NCBI RefSeq assembly: GCF_004168585.1
Contig: NZ_PGVH01000056.1
Location: forward strand, 376,576 to 440,575
Length of the DNA stretch: 64,000 bases
DNA from: Shewanella sp. OPT22
GTDB taxonomy: Bacteria > Pseudomonadota > Gammaproteobacteria > Enterobacterales > Shewanellaceae
Direction: 5' to 3'
Shown here: piece by piece, positions 42,798 to 54,172 of the stretch
How positions within the stretch are numbered: the first letter of the stretch is position 1
Layout of the letters: each line of letters starts with the position of its first letter
Notes under the pieces: generated by a model
Seen by the model: the letters and a program-made list of their open reading frames with translations, nothing else
The model's database searches: none
What the model was told of the DNA's origin: nothing
Translations under genes and position numbers: made by a program

Positions 42798-44297
42798 CTA
42801 GATCATCACCACATCATATTTATTTTGCGCATACATAGGCTCAACTTGAATACGAATACGTTTGTCGACGTAAACTTCAAGCTCTGCAACTAAATGGCTT
42901 TCATCACCTGACAAACTGTTATGTACCGCAGGAGAACAATAAATGATAAATTCATCTGCACTATAAGCGCGATTTAAACGAATCACTTCACGGAAAAGTT
43001 CATAAGAAACGGTTTCCACCGTTTTCATACTGCCCACGCCATGGCAAACAGGACATTCTTCACATAACACATGTTCTAAGCTTTCACGTGTTCGTTTGCG
43101 GGTCATTTCCACTAAACCTAAGCCAGAAAAGTCGCTCACCCCCGTTTTAACTCTGTCATTTTCGAGCGCTTTATTGAGGCTATGTAAAACACGCTGTTTA
43201 TGATCATCATTGAGCATATCAATAAAATCAATGATGATGATGCCACCTAGGTTTCTCAACCTAAGCTGATGAGCAATCGCTTTTGTTGCTTCTAAATTGG
43301 TATTAAAAATTGTCTCTTCGAGGTTTCTATGACCAACAAATGCCCCAGTATTGATATCAATCGTTGTCATGGCTTCCGTTTGATCGATGATCAAATACCC
43401 CCCAGACTTTAGATCAACTTTTCGCTCTAAGGCACGCTGAATTTCATTCTCAATATCGTACAATTCAAAGATTGGTGAAGGTCCAGTGAAATGCTCAATT
43501 TTGTTGGCAATTTCAGGCATAAACTCGTCAGCAAACTGTGTGAGTTCTTCAAATGTTGTTTGCGAATCGACTTGTACTCTATCAAGATCAGCACCTGCAA
43601 AATCCCGAACAATACGAACTTGCAATGGTAAATCTTGATACAACAAGCATGCCCCTTTGCGACGGCGACGCTCGATTACTTTACCCCAAACTCGCCTTAA
43701 AAATGCAGCATCCTGTTTTATTTCATCTTCGCCCACGCCCTCAGCAGCAGTCCGAATAATAAAACCACCATCTTCATCAACAAATGGTTCAGCAATGGAT
43801 TTCAAGCGGTCACGCTCACTCTCATCAATACGCTGAGAAACACCAACGTGGCTAGCACCTGGCATAAAGACTAAGTAACGAGAAGGTAAAGTAATGTCTG
43901 TCGTTAAACGTGCGCCTTTGGTACCCAGTGGATCTTTAACCACTTGCACCATAATGTACTGCCCTTGCTTAACTAACTCAGCAATATCGCGAACAACGAA
44001 GTTGCCCTTTTCATTTTCACCGACGCATTCGGTATGAGGCACAATATCCGATGCGTGAAGAAACGCAGCTTTATCCAAACCTATATCGACAAAAGCGGCT
44101 TGCATGCCAGGCAATACTCGGCTGATTTTCCCTTTATAAATATTACCAACTAAACCGCGCTTCATTCTGCGCTCAACATGAACTTCCTGCAAAGAGCCAT
44201 GCTCAACTAAAGCCACCCTGGCTTCAGTTGGAGTAACGTTAATGAGCAGTTCCGAGCCCATTTTACTGCTTGCTTTTTGTCTTTCGCTTTGGTTCAT
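42798..44297 (-). CDS. rng: Ribonuclease G
   Basis: A 499-residue RNase E/G family enzyme: N-terminal S1 domain (GNIYKGKISRVLPGMQAAFVDIG), the 5'-sensor region, catalytic Asp in IIIDFIDML, and the Zn-link CEECPVCHG that bridges the dimer. No long C-terminal scaffold, which separates RNase G from RNase E. It matures 16S rRNA 5' ends and turns over some mRNAs. It is located 16 bp downstream of maf in the mre cluster. The first 12 residues may be an extension; MGSELLINVT at 44261 is a possible start. Confidence 0.97.
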   Translation of the reverse strand: MNQSERQKASSKMGSELLINVTPTEARVALVEHGSLQEVHVERRMKRGLVGNIYKGKISRVLPGMQAAFVDIGLDKAAFLHASDIVPHTECVGENEKGNFVVRDIAELVKQGQYIMVQVVKDPLGTKGARLTTDITLPSRYLVFMPGASHVGVSQRIDESERDRLKSIAEPFVDEDGGFIIRTAAEGVGEDEIKQDAAFLRRVWGKVIERRRRKGACLLYQDLPLQVRIVRDFAGADLDRVQVDSQTTFEELTQFADEFMPEIANKIEHFTGPSPIFELYDIENEIQRALERKVDLKSGGYLIIDQTEAMTTIDINTGAFVGHRNLEETIFNTNLEATKAIAHQLRLRNLGGIIIIDFIDMLNDDHKQRVLHSLNKALENDRVKTGVSDFSGLGLVEMTRKRTRESLEHVLCEECPVCHGVGSMKTVETVSYELFREVIRLNRAYSADEFIIYCSPAVHNSLSGDESHLVAELEVYVDKRIRIQVEPMYAQNKYDVVMI

Positions 44298-44313
44298 GTA
44301 AACCGCCTAAGCT

Positions 44314-44889
44314 CTATTTGAACGCAGTTAATAATTTTTTAGTTGTAGCCAACGGTAGGCCAACTACTGCGGAATAATCACCTTGAATGGACTCAACAAA
44401 AGTACCACCAATGCCTTGAATACCATAAGCACCAGCTTTATCCATCGGTTCTTTGGTATTCACATAAGCTACAATATCTTGATGAGTCAAATTCGAAAAG
44501 TTAACTTGTGTTTCAACACACTCTACTAATGTTTTATTCTCAGAAACTAATGCGACCGCAGTCATCACTTTATGAGTTTGACCGGAAAGTCGAGATAAAA
44601 TTTCAATTGCATGTTCGATATCATTAGGTTTACCCAAAATAATATCTCCGAGCACGACAATGGTATCTGATCCCAACACTACAACATCCGTTCCAACAAC
44701 TTGTCGCAGTCCTTCTTGAGCTTTCTCTAAAGCCAAACGTTTCACAAAAACATCAGCTGCTTCATTCTCATACTGGCTTTCATCAATATCTGGTGCGACA
44801 CATTCAAAACCTTGTTGAGGTTCAAGCTGTAATAATTGTCCGAGCAACTCTTTACGCCTTGGAGACGTTGAGGCCAACACTAAATTCAT
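44314..44889 (-). CDS. maf: Maf-family nucleotide pyrophosphatase (YhdE type)
   Basis: A 191-residue Maf protein with the N-terminal LASTSPRRKELL signature, VLGSDTIVV and GKPNDIEHA. YhdE-type Maf hydrolyses dTTP/UTP and modified pyrimidine nucleotides and is linked to septum control. It is one base from mreD, so translation is probably coupled. Confidence 0.96.
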   Translation of the reverse strand: MNLVLASTSPRRKELLGQLLQLEPQQGFECVAPDIDESQYENEAADVFVKRLALEKAQEGLRQVVGTDVVVLGSDTIVVLGDIILGKPNDIEHAIEILSRLSGQTHKVMTAVALVSENKTLVECVETQVNFSNLTHQDIVAYVNTKEPMDKAGAYGIQGIGGTFVESIQGDYSAVVGLPLATTKKLLTAFK

Positions 44890-44890
44890 A

Positions 44891-45379
44891 TCAATTCACT
44901 TTATACTTCAAGGCAATTCTTCGAATCACCCAATAAGCCCAACGCCAAAAAACCACGCCAATGATGGCTGGATAGAATAATGAAAAATCAAAAACGGCGT
45001 TACCTAGAATGAACTCTACCCAAAACACAATGAGGTGATAAATGATCATAATCACCATGACGACCAACGCTTGTTGCCATCTTGGAAAGTTAACTAAACG
45101 CTGTTGATAAAACAACACTAGATAAATACAAATTGAGAATGCGAGCGCTCGAATACCAAGCGTCGCTCCCAAGAGAACATCTAGCAGCACACCGAGAACA
45201 AAGGCCGTGAGTACGCCATAACGATGTGGTCGATGCAGTGCCCAACAAATCATGACCAGCAATAACCAATCTGGACGCCATTGCTCAACCACTTCAGGTA
45301 TTGGCATCAACTGTAAAACCATTGCTGCAAGAAACGTTAGCCAAGCAAAAAATCGACCCGTTGCCGTATCATATATCAT
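44891..45379 (-). CDS. mreD: Rod-shape determining protein MreD
   Basis: A 162-residue integral membrane protein with about five helices, including the family stretch RPDWLLLVMICWALHRPHRYG. It is part of the elongasome with MreC and MreB. Its start overlaps the mreC stop (ATGA). Confidence 0.95.
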   Translation of the reverse strand: MIYDTATGRFFAWLTFLAAMVLQLMPIPEVVEQWRPDWLLLVMICWALHRPHRYGVLTAFVLGVLLDVLLGATLGIRALAFSICIYLVLFYQQRLVNFPRWQQALVVMVIMIIYHLIVFWVEFILGNAVFDFSLFYPAIIGVVFWRWAYWVIRRIALKYKVN

Positions 45380-46227
45380 TGTTTCTCCTCCATGCTGTTA
45401 GAAGTTGAAACCGTCTTATTACCCGGCCAGATTAACAATACATACCGAATGCGATCTAATGCTGCTAAGGGTTGAGCCAGTATTTGTGCGTAGTTTTGCC
45501 CGGCATTTTTTTCAACCTTTGTAACCCGCGCTACAGGATACCCCTCAGGAAAGCGATGCCCCAAACCCGAAGTAACTAACAAGTCACCCACTCGGACATC
45601 TGTACTTTTAGCAACGTGTTTAAGCTCAATCACATCGAGCTCACCAGTACCGTTCGCAATCAAACGTACATCATTACGAGTAATTCTGACGGGGATGCCG
45701 TGAGTCGTATCAGACAGTAATAGCACTCTACTGGTAAATTTATCGACTTGAACGACCTGACCAACTACACCTTGTCCATCAATCACAGGTTGACCGATAA
45801 AGACACCATCATCACTGCCATTATTGAGCACCACATATTGGTGAAATGGATCATTGGCAACCTCTATCACCTCAGCCACTTTTTTTTGTGTATCCATACG
45901 GATAGGCGATTTCAGCAACATTCTAAGCCGTTCATTTTCTTGATACAGATGCTCATAACGCTGCAGCCGTTCACTCATCATCAGCTGCTGCCGTAAAAGC
46001 TGTTTATTTTGCTTTTCCAGCATGTCACGTGTAGCAATACTTTCAGCAGAGTAATCAAGTACTTTACCAGGGACACTAGCAAGATACTGTAAGGGCGTTA
46101 GTAAGGTTGAAAGTGAGTTTCTAAGAGGCTCTAACAGGTGATTAGAACCAATCAATATGATCGATAACACGACGGCAATAAGCAGTCGTGTTTGATGTGA
46201 GATTCCACGAACAAAAATAGGCTTCAT
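45376..46227 (-). CDS. mreC: Cell shape-determining protein MreC
   Basis: A 283-residue bitopic protein with a short cytoplasmic start, one helix near residues 13-32, a periplasmic coiled coil (YSAESIATRDMLEKQNKQLL and beyond), and the two beta-barrel units (GQPVIDGQGVVGQVVQVD and VGDLLVTSGLG). It scaffolds PBP2-RodA activation. A Thr/Ser-rich tail ends it. Confidence 0.97.
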   Translation of the reverse strand: MKPIFVRGISHQTRLLIAVVLSIILIGSNHLLEPLRNSLSTLLTPLQYLASVPGKVLDYSAESIATRDMLEKQNKQLLRQQLMMSERLQRYEHLYQENERLRMLLKSPIRMDTQKKVAEVIEVANDPFHQYVVLNNGSDDGVFIGQPVIDGQGVVGQVVQVDKFTSRVLLLSDTTHGIPVRITRNDVRLIANGTGELDVIELKHVAKSTDVRVGDLLVTSGLGHRFPEGYPVARVTKVEKNAGQNYAQILAQPLAALDRIRYVLLIWPGNKTVSTSNSMEEKQ

Positions 46228-46267
46228 AAGCGCAAGGCGGCATTACACCGCCAACAATCCAATTGTA

Positions 46268-47825
<1,558 letters not shown>

Positions 47826-48489
47826 ATGCGTAAATGGCTTTTTTTCATCCTACTTTCAATTTCGTTTTATAGCGTTGCAAAGCTCCCTGTGGGCTTTGAC
47901 TATTGCTCGCTCACTATACCGTCGCTAAAAGTTGAGCTTAAATACTTAAGCTCTGATAATTTTACGGGTAAGAAAGTTCCCGGTTATCTTACTAATAGAT
48001 GTATTTTAACCAAATCGGCCATAAATTCACTTGCTCTCGTTCAGCAGGACTTAACACCTTTAAACCTTGGGTTGAAGGTGTATGATGCTTACCGCCCGAC
48101 TCAAGCTGTAGATGCTTTTTTTGCTTGGTCGAAATCAAAAAGTACCATCACTAAGCAACAACATTACCCAAATTTGAAAAAGAGTCGTTTATTTCCCCTC
48201 GGCTATATCGCAAAAAAGTCGGGACACAGTAGAGGTAGCACAGTTGACTTGACCATCATTGATTTGAAAACGGGTGAAGCGCTGGATATGGGGACTGGGT
48301 TCGACTATTTTGGTCGTAAAGCGTGGCCAAGTGAACAAACTAATAACGATGCAACAAAGAGCCAATCGCTTATTACTGCGAACGTTAATGAGCAAGCACG
48401 GCTTCATTCCATTAAAAGAGGAATGGTGGCACTTCACGAAAAAGCACGAACCATTCCCCGATACTTACTTTAATTTTCCGGTTGAGTAA
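47826..48489 (+). pseudogene. Frameshifted D-Ala-D-Ala dipeptidase (VanX/DdpX, M15D)
   Basis: The ATG at 47826 is preceded by AAAAGGTG. A signal peptide (to about SVAK) is followed by YDAYRP (R90) and SGHSRGSTVD (H134, D141), two of the three zinc-site blocks. The frame then runs into unrelated codons and a stop at 48473. The expected ending appears in the +1 frame: QQRANRLLL, SKHGFIPLKEEWWHF (catalytic Glu and third zinc His) and PDTYFNFPVE, ending 48489. The shift falls within about 48335-48355. The split loses the EWWHF catalytic block, so the product as written is inactive. It may be real decay or an assembly error. A working enzyme would recycle D-Ala-D-Ala in the periplasm. Confidence 0.8.
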
Positions 48490-48500
48490 CAAAAATAAAG

Positions 48501-49718
48501 TTACTTTTCATAACCAAATGGATCATCAATAGAATGCGATGGTTCAGTAAACCATCTCGGACCGTTTTCAGTCATATAAAAATGGTCTTCTAATCGAACA
48601 CCAAACTCACCGGGGATACACAACATTGGCTCGTTACTGAAACACATGCCTGCGGCTAATGGCGTGGTATCGCTGGCGACGAGGTAAGGCCATTCATGAA
48701 TATCTAAACCAATACCATGACCGGTGCGATGTGGTAATCCAGGTAGTTCATATTCAGGCCCAAAACCGGCCGCAGCAATAACGTCACGAGCAGCCTTATC
48801 AACGCTAGCACACGACTGCCCCAATTGAGCAGCTTCAAATCCAGCTTGTTGAGCTTGTTTCTCAACTTGCCATATTTCACGCTGCCTTGCGCTTGCTTCA
48901 CCAAAAACATAAGTACGAGTGATATCAGAGTGGTAGCCATGCAACTCACAGCCTGTATCAATGAGTACGATATCATTCAGCTCTAATCTTTTTGGATTTT
49001 TAACACCATGAGGATATGCACTATCTTCACCAAACAGCACAATACAGAAGTAGGACCCAGATGCAGCGCCTACTGCTTTATGAGCTTGATTGATAAAAGA
49101 TTCGACTTCCTGAGTTGTGATGCCAGGATAAAGGATCCGAGCAGCCGCTTTGTGAACTTCTATTGTCATGTCTTTAGCACACTGTAAAATAGTGAGTTCA
49201 GACTCTGATTTTTGAGTACGGCAACCCGCCGTTACAGGTTTAGCGTTAACAAAGGTCATTTGTGGGCTTGCTTGCTTCAAACCGTCATAAAAAAAGAATG
49301 AAGCAGATTCATCAATTCCAATCGTTCCTTCTGCAAGCCCTAACTCAGCGAGTACCTTATGGCAAAGTTGATATGGACTTTCATTCTCATGCCAAGTTTC
49401 AACACGACCTTTTACCAACATGTAATCGGTTAATGTCCCTAACTCAAATGCAGGTGCAATATAGATTAACTCGCCACCAGCTGTTAATAATGCAGCGACC
49501 ATTCGCTCGCTGGCGTACCATTGAGTGCCCGTAAAATAATAAAGATTAGTACCGGCATTTAAATAAACAGCATCAATACCGTTGGCTTGCATTAACTTTT
49601 GTGCCTGATTAATTCGTTGATTGAATTCATCCAATGAAACTGGCGCCAGTTTTTGCGTCATATCATGCAGTTTTTCCAGTTCAACCTTTGGCGTTGAACC
49701 ACCTACTCCGATTGTCAT
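48501..49718 (-). CDS. M24-family metallopeptidase (Xaa-Pro dipeptidase-like)
   Basis: A 405-residue pita-bread-fold peptidase with all metal ligands: Asp in DTGCELHGYHSD (two Asp), His in HRTGHGIGLDIHEWPYL, Glu in SNEPML and Glu in VRLEDHFY. The N-terminal creatinase-type domain is also present. It probably cleaves Xaa-Pro dipeptides or short proline peptides. The start is the ATG at 49718, which has AGGAGAATAATA upstream; the longer in-frame start is disfavoured. It is divergent from another M24 gene. Confidence 0.9.
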   Translation of the reverse strand: MTIGVGGSTPKVELEKLHDMTQKLAPVSLDEFNQRINQAQKLMQANGIDAVYLNAGTNLYYFTGTQWYASERMVAALLTAGGELIYIAPAFELGTLTDYMLVKGRVETWHENESPYQLCHKVLAELGLAEGTIGIDESASFFFYDGLKQASPQMTFVNAKPVTAGCRTQKSESELTILQCAKDMTIEVHKAAARILYPGITTQEVESFINQAHKAVGAASGSYFCIVLFGEDSAYPHGVKNPKRLELNDIVLIDTGCELHGYHSDITRTYVFGEASARQREIWQVEKQAQQAGFEAAQLGQSCASVDKAARDVIAAAGFGPEYELPGLPHRTGHGIGLDIHEWPYLVASDTTPLAAGMCFSNEPMLCIPGEFGVRLEDHFYMTENGPRWFTEPSHSIDDPFGYEK

Positions 49719-49861
49719 TATTATTCTCCTATTGGGCACTTGTGAGGATAAAGTATACAAAACCACTCTAAATGTCACTTTTTAGATTTTGGATGACTTG
49801 CATTCATTGTTCGCAAAGAGCGATAATCCAAACACTTACCTTACCTTATGATGGAGAGACT

Positions 49862-51655
49862 ATGGCTGCGAGTACTGCCATTGCTGAACGTCTATATGCC
49901 GTCCGCACTGAGATGCGTAACCAGAGCATTGATGCTTTTATTGTACCTAGAGCGGATGAATATCTAGGTGAATACGTTCCTGCACACAATGAACGTCTAT
50001 TATGGACAACAGGTTTTACTGGTTCAGCCGGTGCTGCCATCATTTTAAAACGTACAGCGGCGATATTTACCGATGGCCGTTATACCGTTCAAGTTCGTCA
50101 ACAAGTGGATGCTGAACATTTCGATTTTGAAAGTCTAACTGATACCCCTCAGGTTCAGTGGTTGATTCAAAACCTAAAAGCAGGCAGCAAAGTTGGCGTT
50201 GATGCTAAATTACACACCTATCAATGGTTCAAAAGCGCTGAGCTTGAGCTTGCTAAAGCAAACATTGAACTGGTGTCAGTAGCAAAAAACCCTATCGATG
50301 CATGCTGGCAATCACGCCCAGTTAAGCCTACCGATGCGATTCACATTTTTGCTAATGAAAAAGCAGGAAAAATCAGTCAAGAAAAACGCGCTCTCATCGC
50401 AGAAAAGATTACTGATCATCATGCTGATGTTGCGTTAATCACAGCGCTAGACTCTATCTGTTGGTTACTCAATATTCGTGGTAACGATGTGCCACGTTTG
50501 CCTGTAGTGCTATCAACGCTATTAATCGATACAGAAGGTAAAGTTAAGTTATTCGTTGACTTAAATAAGTTACCAGACAATATCGAAGCGCATGTGGGTA
50601 GAGGTGTCACCTTTTACGCAGAGACAGAGCTTCAAAACCACTTAGCCCTGCTTGAAGGTAAAAAGCTACTGGCCGATCCAAACACAGCCAATGCTTGGAC
50701 ACAGCTAACTGCTGAAAAATACAGTGCACAGCTCGTTGCAGCGGATGATCCTATCGCCATCATCAAGGCTCAAAAAAACGAATCTGAATTATCAGGAATG
50801 AAAGCTTGCCATATTCGTGATGGTGTTGCGGTTTCTAAGTTCTTAGCCTGGCTTGATAAAGAAGTTCATTTAGGTAACCTTTATGACGAAGGCCAGCTAG
50901 CAGATAAATTAGAAAGCTTTAGAAAATTAGACTCTCTTTATCAACAGCCAAGCTTTGACACCATTTCGGCCGTTGGTGGCAATGCAGCTATGTGCCATTA
51001 CAACCATATGAATGGTAAGCCCGCTGTCATGCCAATGAATTCGATTTATTTAGTAGATTCAGGCGCACAATACCTTGACGGTACAACCGACATCACTCGA
51101 ACCGTTGCCATTGGCAAAGTCACTGCAGAACAAAAACAAATGTTCACTCTGGTACTAAAAGGTCATATCGCATTAGATAAAGCCCGCTTCCCTAAAGGTA
51201 CATCTGGTCAGCAATTGGATACGCTTGCTCGTCAATATTTATGGCAATATGGATTCGACTTCGACCACGGTACAGGCCACGGTGTTGGACACTACCTAAA
51301 CGTACATGAAGGACCGCAGCGTGTAGCCTCTAAAGGTAATGCTGTGCCATTGCTAGAAGGCATGGTCATTTCTAACGAGCCGGGATATTACCGTGCCGAT
51401 GAGTTTGGTATTCGTATAGAAAACCTCATATACGTTACTCAATGCACAAAGTTATTCCAACCAGAGCGTGAGATGCTGAAATTTGAAGCTCTAACCATGG
51501 CCCCTATCGACCATCATTTACTTGATAAGTCGCTGATGACTGAAGCAGAGATCCGCTGGTTGAACAGTTATCATACAACGGTCTTAGACAATCTATCTTC
51601 TCATTTGAATGACGAAGATCTGGTTTGGCTAAAGCGCGCAACTGAAGCGATTTAA
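49862..51655 (+). CDS. Xaa-Pro aminopeptidase of the long (eukaryotic-type) M24 family
   Basis: A 597-residue protein with three domains: two creatinase-like N-terminal modules (VPRADEYLGEYVPAHNERL; TGFTGSAG; FTDGRYTVQ) and the catalytic M24 domain (VDSGAQYLDGTTDITR, HGTGHGVGHYLNVHEGPQ, SNEPGYYR, RIENLIYV). The metal ligands Asp, Asp, His, Glu and Glu are all present. It removes N-terminal residues before proline. GGAGA is at good spacing before the ATG at 49862, so I do not use the in-frame ATG at 49772. Confidence 0.95.
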   Translation: MAASTAIAERLYAVRTEMRNQSIDAFIVPRADEYLGEYVPAHNERLLWTTGFTGSAGAAIILKRTAAIFTDGRYTVQVRQQVDAEHFDFESLTDTPQVQWLIQNLKAGSKVGVDAKLHTYQWFKSAELELAKANIELVSVAKNPIDACWQSRPVKPTDAIHIFANEKAGKISQEKRALIAEKITDHHADVALITALDSICWLLNIRGNDVPRLPVVLSTLLIDTEGKVKLFVDLNKLPDNIEAHVGRGVTFYAETELQNHLALLEGKKLLADPNTANAWTQLTAEKYSAQLVAADDPIAIIKAQKNESELSGMKACHIRDGVAVSKFLAWLDKEVHLGNLYDEGQLADKLESFRKLDSLYQQPSFDTISAVGGNAAMCHYNHMNGKPAVMPMNSIYLVDSGAQYLDGTTDITRTVAIGKVTAEQKQMFTLVLKGHIALDKARFPKGTSGQQLDTLARQYLWQYGFDFDHGTGHGVGHYLNVHEGPQRVASKGNAVPLLEGMVISNEPGYYRADEFGIRIENLIYVTQCTKLFQPEREMLKFEALTMAPIDHHLLDKSLMTEAEIRWLNSYHTTVLDNLSSHLNDEDLVWLKRATEAI

Positions 51656-51662
51656 TCAATGC

Positions 51663-51703
51663 TATGCCTGAGCAATCATTTCCTCAATGACTGCTCAGGC
51701 ATA
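51663..51703. terminator. Long hairpin between the M24 gene and the CoA operon
   Basis: A 12-bp inverted repeat (TATGCCTGAGCA, 51663-51674, and 51692-51703) can extend inward with four further pairs. It lies between convergent genes and probably ends both. U-tracts are short. Confidence 0.55.
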
Positions 51704-51721
51704 AAACCTCGTAAACTGTCT

Positions 51722-52789
51722 CTAGTAACCAGCTGCACGATATGGACCCAAGTCTCTTTTGTATACCAAAAATGTCCTATCGTATGACAATAAAAGCTTT
51801 TCCTCTTTATCAAAGCACTGAGTCTTCGCTTGAACAATTCCTTGAGTAGGTCTGGAATTTGAGATGCGTTTACTCAAAATGGTCGATTCCACTCGATAAT
51901 GCTCTTCAGGCACAACGTGACGGTTAAGCTTAATATTGGTCCATCCCAAATTTGCTACCACTTTACCGAAAGTTCGTGTCGTACAAGCAGTAATCGCACC
52001 TAACAAATAAGTTTCAGGCAATGGGCAACCTTTAATGAGCTTGTCGTCAGCAAAGTACGTTTCACAGTAGTGAGGGTCGATATGCATAGGATCCCAGTTC
52101 AGTGAGCGCAACGCTTGGCGATGTGATTCATGTGCCGTCACAAATTTATTAGGCGCATGGCAATAAGTCTCATCCACTTCAAGATCTTCAAAATCAATAC
52201 CAGCTTGTTCAATCAAACTGCCTGATTCATCCGTGCGATAAGCACTGAACTTAGGCAGACTTAATCCATAATCAAACTGAGGCTGACTGTAATAAGGGTG
52301 CATGCCTTGTTTGAAAATTAACACTTGATATTCAACTTTAGAAACTAGCGTATGATCTTGGTTAAACCCGTTCGCTTCGACTACAACCATTCCATAGGGT
52401 GACTCTTTTTCTAGCGGATCAGTTTTTACAATATTACTTTCACAATAGAGTGTGTCACCCCCATAAACCGGATGGACCATTGCAATACTGTCGAATTGGC
52501 AAATACGGTATTTTCGAGCAAAGGTTTTCCAACTAGAACCGATCATTTTTTGCAATGTGAGCGTACTCACACCTAAGCAACGATCCCACTCCGTCTGTTC
52601 GGCATAGTGAGCATCATAATGCAGTTGAGCCGCATTAATGGTGTCGAGAGCTTCATCCGTATTATCTTGCTGAGAAATAGTAATACCGGGACGGTGAACA
52701 AAATGTTGTCCGACTTCGAATTGCTCAAAATCCAAACCAAAAACCTCAGAGTATCTCTTATCGCTCAACTTTGCGTAAGCTGAAAACAT
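51722..52789 (-). CDS. MaoC-type double-hotdog hydratase (itaconyl-/mesaconyl-CoA hydratase-like)
   Basis: A 355-residue tandem hotdog protein. The first half carries NAAQLHYDAHYA and the second WDPMHIDPHYCE, the paired motifs of mesaconyl-CoA-hydratase-like MaoC enzymes. The (AQ)LH-x-D and DPMH-x-D catalytic-type residues are present in both halves. It is the last gene of a CoA-ester operon; hydration of itaconyl-CoA or mesaconyl-CoA to citramalyl-CoA fits its two neighbours. A strong AGGAGG precedes its ATG, 15 bp after the transferase gene. Confidence 0.82.
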   Translation of the reverse strand: MFSAYAKLSDKRYSEVFGLDFEQFEVGQHFVHRPGITISQQDNTDEALDTINAAQLHYDAHYAEQTEWDRCLGVSTLTLQKMIGSSWKTFARKYRICQFDSIAMVHPVYGGDTLYCESNIVKTDPLEKESPYGMVVVEANGFNQDHTLVSKVEYQVLIFKQGMHPYYSQPQFDYGLSLPKFSAYRTDESGSLIEQAGIDFEDLEVDETYCHAPNKFVTAHESHRQALRSLNWDPMHIDPHYCETYFADDKLIKGCPLPETYLLGAITACTTRTFGKVVANLGWTNIKLNRHVVPEEHYRVESTILSKRISNSRPTQGIVQAKTQCFDKEEKLLLSYDRTFLVYKRDLGPYRAAGY

Positions 52790-52804
52790 ATGTCCTCCTA
52801 ATTT

Positions 52805-54163
52805 TTAGGCTAGTAAACCCATCGTCTTCGCTTCAAATATTAATTGCTCTCTAAACTCAGGAGCAGCCAATCGAATCAAAGCCTGAGCTCGTTCATGATT
52901 CGATAAACCTTCCAAATTGGCACAACCATGTTCCGTCACCACATATTGCACATCGGTTCGAGCCGTAGTGACAATATTGTTAAGTTTAGGGACAATTTTA
53001 GAAATTGAACCTCCCTTAACAGTTGAATGTGCTGCTAGGAAACTTTTACCATTTTTAGAGGCTCTTGCACCTCGGACAAAGTCAACTTGGCCACCCGTCC
53101 CCGTAATTTGATGCCACGCAATGGACTCAGAGGAGACTTGACCAAAAAGATCAATTTCTACAAATGAGTTCACTGATACCATGTTGTCATTTTTAGCAAT
53201 TGTATTTGGGTCATTAACGTAAGATGCGGGGTAACATAAGATTGTTGGATTAGCATCCATAGCGTCATAAAGGGTTTGGTCAGGCATCATCGTGATATTA
53301 AACACAGTATGATAACGGTTAATCTGCTTGTATTTATTCGTCACATTGCCATTCATAATGAGTTTGAGTTGAGAGTCGCTTAATAGCTCAGTATGAATGC
53401 CTAAATCATTCTTATCTTTCAACTCTTCGCCTACCGCATTGGGAACCCCGCCGATTCCAAGTTGAATACAAGAATTATCATGGATGAACGGCAAAATATA
53501 ATTGGCAATGTCTTTATCTACACTGGAAGCAGGCTTGGTAGGAAGCGTCAGTAAGTCACTTTTATGCGAAACAATACCAGCGACATCAGAAATATGTATT
53601 AACCCGGCGCCATAAGTAAAAGGAAAGTTGGGGTTTTCTTCGACAATAACTTGTTTCGCACACTGAGACATCGGAATAGAAAAGCTGCCATCCAATCCAA
53701 AACTGAAATACCCATGCTTATCCATTTTAGAGACTTGAAACATATGAACATCTGGCACGCCATAATGACTTAGCAGTCCTTTCTCCATCAAACTAAAATG
53801 GCTTGGCGTGTATTCAGGGTACTGAATTTCATTCCTGTGTTTCTTTGCTAGTTCAAATAACTTTCCAATTTCAGAACCGATAAAAGGTAAAATTAAATGA
53901 ATGTGCTTAAGAACATCAACGTCTCTGTACATACTGATGATTTCAGCTGCACTTCGAAATAAAAAGGCCTTTACAGGCTTAGTTAGAAAACCTGACTTTG
54001 CGGCTTGAGTCAGTGCCTTAGTTAATGCAACAGGAGTTGCGGCGTAACAACCAAAAGTTAAAAGCTCAGCATCATGCAAGTGTTGCTTTATTGCATCTTC
54101 GGGTGACGTGAGTTTTGCTTGATATAACTGTTGTATCTCTTTAGAGCCAAAACGATAATTCAT
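52805..54163 (-). CDS. Acetyl-CoA hydrolase/transferase-family CoA-transferase (RipA/Ict-like)
   Basis: A 452-residue class I CoA-transferase. Recognisable blocks include LGIGGVPNAV, GIHTELLSD (likely catalytic Glu), GTGGQVDFVRGA, and VVTEHGCANLEGLSNHERA. In itaconate catabolism this family member transfers CoA from succinyl-CoA to the acid. It is the middle gene of three with 9-15 bp gaps. AGGAG precedes the ATG. Confidence 0.88.
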   Translation of the reverse strand: MNYRFGSKEIQQLYQAKLTSPEDAIKQHLHDAELLTFGCYAATPVALTKALTQAAKSGFLTKPVKAFLFRSAAEIISMYRDVDVLKHIHLILPFIGSEIGKLFELAKKHRNEIQYPEYTPSHFSLMEKGLLSHYGVPDVHMFQVSKMDKHGYFSFGLDGSFSIPMSQCAKQVIVEENPNFPFTYGAGLIHISDVAGIVSHKSDLLTLPTKPASSVDKDIANYILPFIHDNSCIQLGIGGVPNAVGEELKDKNDLGIHTELLSDSQLKLIMNGNVTNKYKQINRYHTVFNITMMPDQTLYDAMDANPTILCYPASYVNDPNTIAKNDNMVSVNSFVEIDLFGQVSSESIAWHQITGTGGQVDFVRGARASKNGKSFLAAHSTVKGGSISKIVPKLNNIVTTARTDVQYVVTEHGCANLEGLSNHERAQALIRLAAPEFREQLIFEAKTMGLLA

Positions 54164-54172
54164 TATTAACTC

